Below, piece after piece: positions 46,801-58,000 of a stretch of DNA of 60,000 nt. The translations under genes and the position numbers were made by a program. The stretch is from Symsagittifera roscoffensis (lineage: Eukaryota; Xenacoelomorpha; Acoela; Convolutidae). The notes beneath the pieces are model-generated. The model was not told where the DNA came from. It was given only the letters and a program-made list of their open reading frames with translations, and did no database searches. The DNA is taken from positions 14,049,599 to 14,109,598 of the forward strand of contig NC_087064.1 in assembly GCF_963678635.1 (NCBI RefSeq). Direction: 5' to 3'. Numbering within the stretch: the stretch's first letter is position 1; each line of letters begins with the position of its first letter.

Positions 46801-46979
46801 TGAGCTTCGTTGTTGAGCAAGTTTTTATGATCTGCTTTTTACTTCAGTAAAATTTCATTGTTAAAAGTAGTTATACCAAAAAAGCGGCAATCAAAATAGC
46901 GCTAGCTTGGAATAGTCAATTATTCTTGTCTTCTATTGAATTCTAACGACTAGAAATGGAATGAACTAGGTAATCAGGT

Positions 46980-47400
46980 GTATTTTTGTATTTGTTTCAT
47001 TTTCCCCAAGGAAAATCAGGTACCAGAAATAATCGTCGGAAAGGATTGAGTGTTATACCGAATTAAAGCCCTCAATTTTGTGATTTGAAATCTAATAAAT
47101 AATTATTGAAGTGTTTTTTCAGTGTCCAAAAACACCGGTTTGAAATTTTTGGTCCAAATTTAGTCGAATTTCGAGTGAAAAAAGCCAGCGAGCAGGCTTA
47201 TAATAGGCTTAAATGGGCATCGAATAGCAAGTTAAGAAACAAAGCTAAGTAGTGAAAACTAAGTTTTACTCAAATAAATTTGTTTTCGAAATTACTTCTT
47301 GCCCCTTTTTTGCAATAATTGAAACAAAAAAATAGCCGGTTTCTGTTGAAGTAGCACAAAAACTTCCGACCCAATGAATTACTTTAAATCAATTTCCCTT
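46980..47400 (+). repeat. Second arm of the large inverted repeat
   Basis: Partner of 43930-44350 on the opposite strand. The arms enclose ~2.6 kb including the 180 bp array. Confidence 0.5.
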
Positions 47401-47709
47401 AAATTCAAGTTGCGACGTTTCTTTATCTTAGTGTGAATAGAAGATGAATAAAATGAATAAAACTTTTTTAAAAAAAACAATGGATTTTTGAAAAAAAAAA
47501 TCAAAAACATTTTTGAAGGTTTCAAAACTTTTATTCAATTTTTTTTCAATTTATTTTTTCAACTCATTTTGAGGCAAATTGTTGTCATGTTTATCTAAGT
47601 TGCTTTCTGTCAAAATTTTACAATTTGATTCAGATCTTTTCATCATCACGCTAAGAACAACAAACAACGCAATTTGAAAATTGAGATTTTTTTTGGGTAT
47701 TTTCATAGT

Positions 47710-48223
47710 TGCCCCTCTCACCGAACAGAGAGTCCGCCTTTTGCTATTATTTTATGAAATCCATTTTTGACCGACTAACCCTAAAATTTTTTTCTAAAAG
47801 CGCCAAAATAATTTAATTTTGAAGGGGAGCGCTCGCCGAAAAAACGCCTTTAAATCCGCCCCTGAAAACAAGGACAGCTGGTTTGTATCGAAGTAGCAAA
47901 AAAACATCTGACCACTATGAAAATAGACAAAAAAAAATTTAATTTTCAAATTGCGCCAGAATATTCTAATTTTCAAGGGAAGCGCGCGCCAAAAAAAACC
48001 CAATTTTTTGGTCACAATTTTCTAAAAAGTGCCCAAAAAGTTTTCTGAACGGCTTTTTTGACCTGTTTTTCCAAACATTTGCCTGCGGCTCTAAATTTTT
48101 GATTAAAATCTTTTTAATGTTCTTGGAGTGCTCGGAAAATCGCTTTGGTCGACCTAGAAAAAAACAGGTGAACAAAATTTTCGAAAAAATCCCACCTTCG
48201 AGAAAATCCTAGATCCGTCTCTG
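47710..48223 (+). mobile_element. Two hAT-like MITE fragments
   Basis: The first (about 47710-47864) shows 'gaccgactaaccctaaaattttt', 'agcgctcgccgaaaaaacgc' and ends TCCGCCCCTG. The second (about 47945-48223) shows 'agcgcgcgcc', 'tttttggtcacaattttc', 'ggtcgacct' and ends 'ctagatccgtctctg'. Both lack clear left termini. The 73- and 69-codon minus frames are readings of this repeat. Confidence 0.65.
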
Positions 48224-51200
48224 CTTGTTTTTTTTATATCTATTGATGTTGATTTGTATAAATTACTATGTTTTCAGTTTGAGGCAAACGGATTGTCAAT
48301 TGAATTTTGTATGGTAAGCTCACGGAAACAATGTATGAAGGAAATTGATTTCCCAAGCTTGTCAATAAATGGGTAGGTCCTGAACCTAAATAAATCCGTA
48401 ACAATTGGTTGAAAATAAGCCAAAGATAAGCCCTTGAGTCTTGATTTGAATTGCGGCTAAATTTCTGGATGCTAAGAAAAACGGAGGGGCAGAATTTTAT
48501 TTGTTCTTCAGAACCATTTAGAGTGAAGAGCTTCTTCGCATTGCGTACGACAATTGTGTACGGAGAAATTGTGTACGATTTCAGATAAAACGCTAGTCAG
48601 GTCCTCAATTAAGCAGAAAAACCAAAAAGAAAATTATGAAAATTATCGAAAACAAATTTTTAAAACAAAATTTTATTTTTTTTATAGAAAAATATAAATG
48701 GTCGGATATTTCTGTGCTAATTGCAAAGCAATCGGTTATTCTTGTTTTATGTTACTTCTTTTAATTCATCAAAAAGAAGCGTAATCGTGAATGATATCAT
48801 GGCAAGTGAGAGGCTATAATAACAGCAAAACGCTTCAGAGCAGTTGAGCTCTACACTGGGTCACACCAGTTATGCTTTGATAAGTTTTGACTTGCACGTT
48901 GCAAGGTGATTGATTACCGAAAGCTATAATTTTTATTATTCTGACTGCAGTACAGTATTTCACATGAACATCACTATATCGTATCGTCGATTTGGAAAAA
49001 AAAGAACAGACAAGAGCGTTCAAGAGGCAAGTAAATTTAAGTTGATGGAAGGGCACATAAAAAACGCCATTAATTGAGCAAAACAAAACATCGTTGAAAC
49101 ATTTTAAAGTGTTTTTCTCGGCAACCAAGCTGAAAAGAGGAGAATTTATTCTACAAAATCAAAGCAAGTGTTAAAACGTTTTCGACTAATGAGAGCATCT
49201 TACTGTCAATTTGTTTTTTTTTATAGTTTGTTGTAGTAGAAAAATTAAAATTTCAAGACAGATATTCACATATCATGTCAAGGCGAAATGCAGCTCGTAG
49301 TGTCGCCTAAAATCTTATTAGGAGAGATTTTTATTTTAAAAAGGAGAAGAAGGATATGTATCATCGACGACGGGACTAATTTATCATTTTTTTAAAAGAT
49401 AACTTTTGCTCTAGTTACTCTAATTGTGAGCTGCTGAGTTTAACCTCAGCTTATTTCAACTATAAAAGAAACAAAGACCAAGATGTTTTTCAGCATTTCA
49501 TAAAGCATCATTTCGAAGCTAGCTACTTCAAAAACGTATGAAAAGTCACCCCATGATCAAAAAAATTATAATTTACAAAGATTACAGAAAAAACTCATTA
49601 CAAACAAACAATAATCTTTAAAAAACCATAAAACACTGCAACAATTAAGGTAAATTTGCACTACCTTAAGTACACTTTAACTTAGCTATAAACACCTTCA
49701 ATTTTTACTTATATTTAATATAGAAGTATAAGAATCAATCTGAAAAACACCTTAAAAACTATTTTATAGGTACATTAACCTTAATAATTATCTTTAGAAA
49801 AGTAGATAATATTTTGGTTAGGTACTGCCGTGTATTAGCATCTATTTTTGATTTTTATTTAAGTTTTAAAATTGAAACGATTTAAGGCATGATAATTTTT
49901 GCATTTTTTAAAGCGCTCGTCTTAGGATTTTTGTTTTTCAACTTTCAAAAATCCTATAAACATAATTAAATTTTAATTGCCGATAGCCTTGGAAACCTTA
50001 GGAGAGCAAAAAAATTTTGACTTTAAATGTTTTTAAATTCGTACATAATTGAGTTTAAATTCGTATTATTTTAGTTTTTTTTTCAAATTCGTACCCATCA
50101 TTTTCAAAACAGCGAAAAAACTATAAGAAATTCTCAATTTTTTTTTAATCAAATGGACCTTTGAAGGCATGTAAGTCGATATACGACAGCTGAAAAAAAA
50201 TGAAGCCCACAATTTTCAATCAAAAATAGGTTGAGTTTGCTATTTTATGTTGAAAAGTCAATTATCACACAGAAGAATTTGTTTTGTGTCAAGATGTTAG
50301 TATAGAACGATGTTGATAAAATTAAAAGGATATACGCATTCAACTGTATTCAGCTTGTATAAACTGTATAAGCTTATTTTATAAACATTGTACATTCAGC
50401 TTACTTTTTCCCTTACCAAAAAATTTGCTATGCATTTTCAAGCTATCCAAGTCTCATCAATTTGTTGGCCACAAAATATACCAAAACTAAGGAGAAGCGT
50501 AAATCCAGTAAGCTCCTTTGATTGGAAGTTATAGATATGCAGCAAACCCTTTTAAGAAGATCTTTGTACTCTAAGGGGAGGTACCATCAATTCGGATGTT
50601 TTCTCCTGGTACAGTCAATATCAGAGAAAAGTTTATATCCAGAGAAAAACATTTGTTGCGATTCGAGTTGAGATTAAAAAATGTCTTTTCACAAAAAAAA
50701 CGTTTTAGGACCAATTAGCCAATTTTCAGCCAATCAATAATTTCGTACAAGAAACTAAAAACTTTTTATATCTCGACAAAAAATAGACAGCCACTACAAA
50801 ATTTTCATGGTTGTCATTTTTTCACCCTGAGGCTGATCTATCACGATTGATAACATAGATAATCAATTCAAAGACGTTTCTGGACTCCAAAGAGAAAACA
50901 AAAGCAACGATAAGTTGCTTTTTCAGGTTAAAAATTTAATTAATAATATCTCTTAAGAAGTCTTGTCGTTGCAAAAATTGTTGGTAATTTTGCCGACACT
51001 TTTTGGTAATTTTGAAGAAACGCATTAATACCAAACTGGTAAATAGTGCGCATTAAAGATCCCAAATTGGCAATTACAAACCCTCATAATTATACAAAAA
51101 ACGATAAAGCCGGGCTGAACAAAGCCTCAACTTCGGGCTGAACATATGAAAAAATTTAATAAGTTTTGCTACTCTATATTTTTAACTGACAGCATCCAAT

Positions 51201-51275
51201 CTTACGGTTAAGAATTTCAAGTTATATCACTAGTTTTCAAATCTACGTTTTTTGAAAAGTATTTTAAAAATCATG
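48224..51275. other. Non-coding AT-rich stretch
   Basis: No gene, RNA or intact element supported. Around 51000-51120 a short patch ('taatagtgcgcattaaagatcccaaattggcaa') recalls the Helentron-like family, but it is too decayed to bound. Confidence 0.5.
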
Positions 51276-51880
51276 AAAAACGCCATATCTCAGAAACAAA
51301 AAAATTGAGCGGTAAAAGTTAGAAAGCCAGTTTCGACCCTGAGAGTACGCCCTGAATGTACCCTACAGAACCCCAGTTGAAAATTTCAAGATCAGTTAGT
51401 TGAATAATTTGAAAATTTCAATTTAAAAAGCCAAATCTCGGAAACTAAAGGGACCTAAGCAGTCCAAATATAAAATGCAAATTTTCAACGCTGATATGTC
51501 ACTGACAGTACCGCGCCTTAGTATTGAGAATTTGAAGTTCTGTTAGTTTTTTATATCTAATTTTTGGAAGAAAAAAAATGAAAGAAATCAAAAAACTCTT
51601 GGAAACCAAAAAAGATTTGAGCAGTCATTTTTGGAAGCCAGTTTTGCAACTTCTGAGTGTAGCCTTGCAGCAACCCAGTACATCGTTGAGCATTCCAAGT
51701 TCGGTTAGTTTATTTTATTTCCAAATTTTTTGAAACAATAATAAAAAATCACAAAAACCGCCATCTCGAAAACCCAAAAAGATTTGAGCAGTCATACTTG
51801 GACGCAAGATTTTCAACCCCTGAGTGTACCCTAGCAGCACCCCACTATAAGTTTGAGAATTTAAATTTTAGTTAAATTGT
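51276..51880 (+). repeat. Degenerate ~155 bp tandem array, four units
   Basis: Units start near 51276, 51425, 51590 and 51751. Each reads 'aaa.(a)cgcca.atctc.gaaac', then 'ttgagcagtc', 'ccagttttcaac.ctgagtgtacc.tagcagcacccca', then 'gttgagaattt.aagttc.gttagtt'. Units are poorly conserved (old). It abuts the palindrome that follows. Confidence 0.75.
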
Positions 51881-52143
51881 GAAACAAAAAATTTGATAAC
51901 TTTACTTTGCGAATCGAGGAAAAATGTAGTTGAGCATTCGCGCTCCAACAGAATTTAAAACTTCGACTTGAGTAAATATATTAACCCTTGCAATGTTTTG
52001 GCAAATAGTCTTTTAAAAGGCCAAAACATTGCAAGGGTTAATATATTTACTCAAGTCGAAGTTTTAAATTCTGTTGGAGCGCGAATGCTCAACTACATTT
52101 TTCCTCGATTCGCAAAGTAAAGTTATCAAATTTTTTGTTTCAC
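51879..52143. repeat. Perfect palindrome, 123-bp arms, 19-bp loop
   Basis: 51879-52001 is the exact reverse complement of 52021-52143, with no mismatch found when read base by base. The loop is 'caaatagtcttttaaaagg' less its edge base. The arms start GTGAAAC and end GTTTCAC. Confidence 0.97.
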
Positions 52144-52184
52144 TGTTTTGCAATGTTTTGGCAAATAGTCTTTTAAAAGGCCAA
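51988..52184 (+). repeat. 37-bp direct repeat bracketing the right arm
   Basis: 51988-52024 recurs exactly at 52148-52184, so the loop and its edges are repeated just after the palindrome. Confidence 0.95.
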
Positions 52185-53105
52185 GTTACACTGTTTAAGC
52201 ATAACAATGTATAAAAATTCTTTCGTTAAACATTAGTTAAATGCTTAAACATGACAACATAGGGACTTCTTAAATGTGTCATGTGAAATACCAATTAAAT
52301 AATGTATAGATGTTGATAAAAAAAAATTTAAAATTTAATCTTTTCTGATTTTTTTCTATTTTTCCTAATGGGTTTCAGGGGAGGGATTCCGCCTAGACCC
52401 ATACGAACTTTCCTCGAAAAGCTTAAAGTTGGGAGGAAAAAACAACACTTATGCCAGTTTTTCACATATTTTATGGGGCGGTAGTTGTCAGAAAAAATTG
52501 AGCACCTGGCGCTTTACAAGTAGTACATATTTTATTAGTAGTATATGCGTCAAAAAACCTTGAAAACAAAAATTTGGAATTTGTACTAAATTTTTCAACT
52601 TCTATGTTTTTTCTTCGACACTGAGATAGGTTGATTGCTTTCAAAGTAAACAAATGTCCAGTTGATAAAACTGAATATTCATCTCATTTAAAGCAAATAA
52701 AAAAAAAGAACTATTTGTTTTACAAGTTAAAACTAAACTAATCGTAAAAAGTTTTCTCTCTAGATAAACAGCCGCTCTGCACTAAGTTTGAGACTTAAAA
52801 GCCAAAAAATTGAGACCAATTTTCTCGGCACTGAGAAAACGTCACTGGAATCAGAACCACGACTGAAAGGTTCAAATTAGTAACCAAAATTAAACTATAC
52901 GAGAGCTTGTTTAGTTTTGGTACCAACTATAGTTGGAACAAAATTCAGCTTTCTCCTAACTTTTTTCTACTACCAAAGTTGTCAGAACATCAGATCAACA
53001 AAATTTAGACTCTGCTTGCCTTAGGTAGCCAAATTTTTAAATTCATGGATGAGAGAAAAAATTTGCTCGTCAAAAATTACAACTAATTCAAAATGTCACT
53101 GCTAG
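52185..53105. other. Non-coding stretch
   Basis: No gene supported; the 60-codon minus frame at 52471-52653 has no domain. Confidence 0.5.
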
Positions 53106-53449
53106 ATGAGACTTTAATGCGAGGCGTAACTGTCACACCAGTGCTCTACTCAAAGAGTTATACTCGCTTCCGGTTAAACAAAGGATTCAGTATAAAGTCG
53201 CGTGTATCAAGTTTAAAATTCACGATAAAAGTGCCTCTGATCAATTTATTTTAGCCTAAACTTTTACGAAGATCAAAAAAGGAAAGAATTATGAAGTAAC
53301 TTTCTGCCGTACTGAACAGCACAATAGGTCATTTATTCAAAGTGAAGCAGTTACATATAATACTCTGCCTGTTTTTGTGCGCAATTTGAACAGCTACAAG
53401 AAATTCAAACGAGCTCTTAAGACGTACTTATTCTGCCAAGCAATTTGAT
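53106..53449 (+). mobile_element. CR1/L2-like non-LTR retrotransposon, 3' fragment
   Basis: 53169 onward encodes LPVKQRIQYKVACIKFKIHD, the conserved block that follows the RT thumb in CR1/L2/Jockey-type elements (usual form L-P-V-x-x-R-I-x-Y-K). A stop interrupts near 53255. Around 53340-53449 the sequence reads TYNTLPVFVRNLNSYKKFKRALKTYLF, the usual C-terminal block, then stops. About 40 bp later lies an (ATC)5-like run (53491-53506), possibly the element tail. 5'-truncated and dead. Confidence 0.75.
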
Positions 53450-53868
53450 CATACGGTCCACCTTTGCAATAAGACTGAGTGGCAAAACCTACATCATCAT
53501 CATCATAAAAAAATCGACTTAACATTAAATTAAAATCTTCGTGCACAATAACAGCACCGTAAGAGTGTACAAAATTATAATGAGATTGTCAGAATTAGAA
53601 AGTGAGTCTCGCGCAATGAGACAACCAATTTAGCTCAAACATTATAAAAATAAATTTATTTAGTTTACTGCCACTATCGACTGCCTTCTCACTGCTTCAA
53701 TAAATTTTATCAATTGGTCCGTGTCGAATTCCAATGGTCGCAATTTCAACAATTAAATAGACAATAACTAATTCTAACTTAACATGAACAATTAAAGTTA
53801 TAAATAATCAAAATAATCTATTTATCTACAGTTTTCTCAGCGAGGTGCTTCGTGGAGTTCGTCCATAA
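53450..53868. other. Intergenic sequence downstream of the Arf-GEF gene
   Basis: Holds the short ATC repeat at 53491-53506 and AT-rich sequence that would include the 3' UTR of the minus-strand gene. No other feature seen. Confidence 0.5.
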
Positions 53869-53874
53869 TTTATT
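53869..53874 (-). terminator. Candidate poly(A) signal AATAAA
   Basis: AATAAA on the minus strand five bases after the TAG stop of the Arf-GEF gene; unusually close, and more occur further on (for example around 53650), so the used site is uncertain. Confidence 0.3.
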
Positions 53875-53878
53875 TCAG

Positions 53879-55002
53879 CTAATTCATTTTGGAGTGATTC
53901 TCGTATATAAGCGAGTTAAGATACTGCCTTTGCGCGCTCTGAAGGAAGTCCAAGTCGCTAGCACGTCTTTTGTTCATCATCTCCTGAGTTGGTGTCTCCC
54001 AGCCCCCCTCGCCGTTTCCCCCCTCTTCCCACCCATCCGGTATTAATGGACTGAAAGTCGATAATTGGACATGCATCACAGGTCGTTCGTTTCTGATCTC
54101 GAACGAACTCTCCAAATCATTTTGGTGGCTAAGATGTTCATTCATCTGTTTAGGTTCTCGTGTGTAGTTTCTTGATGCAGTTGGAGTTCTTGATGAATTC
54201 GGGGGAATCACATCACGAATCGTGTATTTCCTCTGAAGAGTTAATGGTTGCGGACCAACGGATTCCGAAGAATGAATAGAGTTGCGGCGTCGGGAGAAAA
54301 AGGGACTTGCTACTTTATTACATACTGCGCGGGTAAAACTGGAACTCTGCTTGACCTTATTATTCATTTCGAAAGAAACATTAGCCGAACTGCCCGAAAA
54401 AACTTTCCCTGCATTTGCTGACAAATCTCTATTGCTCATGTCAACTTCAGTTTTGTTAGAATTAGGTGATTTCTTAGTTCCGTTCTTTTTCAGCAGACCA
54501 CTTAATGGCATCGACCGTGACCTTGAGTGACCTGAAGATGACGATGGAGTAGGCGAGGACAGCGAAAGAGATTGAACCAGAAGTGAGAGGGGACTGGCTT
54601 TTGTATTTTTCCTAGCGCCCGGTCTCCTTCCACCCAATGAAGGCGAGTAGCTAAGGGTACTCGATCGGGACCCAGGAACCCCTTCACTGCGTATGTTTCC
54701 AGACATAGTCTTACATGTCATTGGTATTTGAAGACTTGCAGTCAACTCATTTGATAAATTTGGAACATCATTATCACCAGGAGCGTATTGACGAATACTG
54801 TCATCCCAAGTGGTGAGATAATCGGTACGGGTTACAGCTAGGCTGATAGAACTGTGTTGGATATTTGGATAACGAGGGGGCTGGAGGAAGTCATCTTGTT
54901 CGATTAGGACGAATGGGTCGCTCGATGAAGTGGAAGAGGAGACGCTGGCTGTATCAAGCAAAGTTGGTTCTAGTTGTAGTGGTTGTTGTAGTGAGGATGT
55001 AA
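53879..55002 (-). CDS. Arf-GEF terminal exon (Ser-rich tail, stop TAG)
   Basis: About 373 codons after acceptor TTTATTACAG. It is Ser/Thr/Pro-rich and basic, with clusters SLSLSSPTPSSSSGHSRSRS and RRRNSIHSSES that look like phosphorylation sites. No domain, and no obvious C-terminal PDZ ligand (ends ENHSKMN). Open reading continues a few codons into the intron (Met at 55018), which is not a start. Confidence 0.75.
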
Positions 55003-58000
55003 TCTGTAATAAATACATTTAAATTAGGCACACATGATTTCATACAAGTCCACGCGGCCAAAAGAGTGTCTTAGGTTAGGAAAAAAACGGAGGCGTATAA
55101 AACAGGGGCGGATCTACGATTTTCTCGAGTGGGCGGATTTTCAAAAAAACTTCGAAAATTTTGTCGACCTTCTTTTTAGATCGACCAAATTGATTTTCTG
55201 AGCTCTCTCAAAGCAAAATTTAAAAATTTTGAAAAAAAACGGCCAAAAAAGCCGTTTTTACGCACTTTTTGGAAAATTTTTACCAAAAAATCGCGTTTTT
55301 CCGGCGCGCGCTCCCCCTCAAATTTAGTCTATATTGGCTCCATAGGCGCCTTAAGAAAAATTTTAGGGTCCGTCACCAAAAATGGATATCTCAAAATACT
55401 ACAAAGGTGGGACCCTTTGGGTCGGCAGGGGGTCGAATCCCTGTAGGGGGGGGGGGGGGGTCCGCCCTCCTAAATCCACCCCTGGTACAAAAGCATGCCC
55501 TGTTAGCGAAAATGTCTGGATCAGGTTAACATTCTGTACTATAGGTATAGCTACTCACAGGTGAATTGAATTGAGAGTGATCTCGTGGTAACTGTCTATT
55601 CTTGCCCAGCTGATAAGGCTCCTCCTCGTCCACTAAAACATCGACAACACTCAATCTCAAACTGCAAACTTCATCATAATCGCCAATCATTATACTAAAG
55701 TGCACACTGAACCGTGCAAAAATGGACCCCATGAGCGATCATCTTAAGAGATCAGAAAATATAAGACAAGACAAAAGATAACAATTACAGAACAGGTAGT
55801 TGGTAATAATATAAACCACTGAAAACTCTTCTTGCCATCGCTACCTACTTAACTAATGTCCACCTTTGTTAAGTAAGCCCAATGGTCGAGCAAAGCATAC
55901 TGAAAAATGTCTCCTCTATTTTAAACGCCTCGTTGTAAAATAGGTGCACCAAATATAAATAGCTAAAACTACGCGCTTTGACTTTAGAGTAACTCGTGTC
56001 ACTCTTCGGGAACCTTCAGTTTGCTTTAGCTTCAGAACCACCAAAAGCTAAGCAAAAAAAGGCTTGAAAAGGTTATCAAAACTCATGATCGAATTAATTC
56101 AACGTCATGCAACAACTAGTCAAGATTGATATCCTCAAAAATTCAATGAAGATGTCCGAACTAGCATACGAGAAGTTAGTTTTCACAAAGAAAATAGGAA
56201 CAAGTCAACAACATGCAATCAATTGAGTTAAAAAAAACAGACTATCCTAAATTTGCGTTTAAATTAGGTATCTTTTCCTTCATTATTACATCTCTATTTC
56301 ACATCTAAAAACTACTGTTTAAGTCCGTAGTAATAAAGTGTTAGTACAAGTACAGTTGTAGTACAGTTTAGTTTACTAATGAAACTATAAAAACTAAGCA
56401 GGACAACAGACGAACACTACTCTTCTAAATTACCTTCATCGTCTGTCTAAGGATCTTTTCGGTTTACTCTCAACTGACCAACTAGCCATCTACTGACCGT
56501 GTATTGTACACACTTATTATAGCACATACAGTTCAGTTGAGTTAGAGGCTAGTTAGTAGTTGGAGAACTGTCTGGAGTAAGAATGAGGACCTGCCATCCT
56601 CCCTGAAAAGAGAAACTCAGTCGCTGAAAATGCCAAATGCAAAACACTCATAATGCAAATGGCAGATTGATAGAAAATCCACCTCCAGATATCAATATAT
56701 AATTTAAAGCAATTTTCATACATTTTAGAGGCTAAAACAATATTTTTTATGTCAATATTTTGAATGAAACAGGATTCGATTTCGATCAATTTACCAATAT
56801 AATTATCAGCTAGTGGTTTTCAAAAGGAGTGAAATGATGAATCCAAATCAGCCCGTGAAACAATTATAAATAAAAACTGGCGGGTAGTTGGCAAGACATC
56901 AAGTCTGGCTTATAAAATTAACGATTACCGTATTAAATGACAACTATAGATACTTATTGGGTAAAAAACACTAATTTATTGGGGTGTATAGCATCCATCT
57001 GGCCATTACGCAAAGAATTCTAATATTTTGTTCTTCTTAATTGAAAAGCTTACCGTTGTTGTTTTGTCTGTGGTTATAATGATTTCCATTCTGCTTCTGT
57101 TGATTTGCAGCCAGTGTTCTACACTGCTGGGAGTAGAAGTTATCTCCACCGTCTCTCGAGTGGTTTGTCAGAATAGCCGAAGGATCTAATAGACTATCGA
57201 TGCTGTTCGATTTGTTTCTGCTGCTTCTTAGGTCTCTGCTGAACCGTTTCTCATGCCCTCCCCCTCCCCCGTGCAGTCGGGTGAGACTGAGGTCTTTGGT
57301 CCTGCCGTGGCTCCCGCTCTCGTTCTGGTGGTAAGCACCCCTAATCAGAGTCAAATACACATCATTAGTAAATTATATTAAGCAGCTCATAAAATTAAAC
57401 TTTTGCATTGGAGTTTGAATTCAAAGTTTGCATTGGCTATAACACTAGATGCACATAAGGCTATATCAAAAGATGTCAGCAATAACTTCAGCTTTAACGA
57501 AACCCTTCTTCTACCACACAATATAAAGTAAATTTCGCAAAAAAGCACAATTCATGAGATGATCATTTACCTGTATGTTAAGGATCCATTCATCGTATCT
57601 CCGTCTCCTCCGTAAACAGCACTAGTTGTAGTGTCCAACATGTCCATTCGCCTACTACTACCATCATCTCTATCGCCTGCATTATGCATCTGCCTAGTAC
57701 CCGTATTGTTCGCCCAAAGTGGAATACTTCTATCTTTACCATCTCTACTGGTCAGCTGCTGTTGCTGCATGAGGTGTTCGAAGTTATCTTGCACTCTCAG
57801 CTGGTCCAGGACTGTCATGTCTTTCGTGTGTGCTCTGATGTCGGCTGTGAACCTCAGGAGGTCGTCTTGGTTGGAGCAGATGAAAGTGAATGAGCACTTG
57901 CCCTGACACATACTGCCCGTACTGCTGTAGCTTCCCATGCCTGAGTGCACCATGTCTCGACTTGAGAGAGTCAGTCCCCACTGCTGAGGAATTCCTGAAA

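Noticed and set aside
55269-55564. 86- and 60-codon ORFs with Gly-rich peptides
   Set aside because: Translations of the hAT-like MITE, including its G run.
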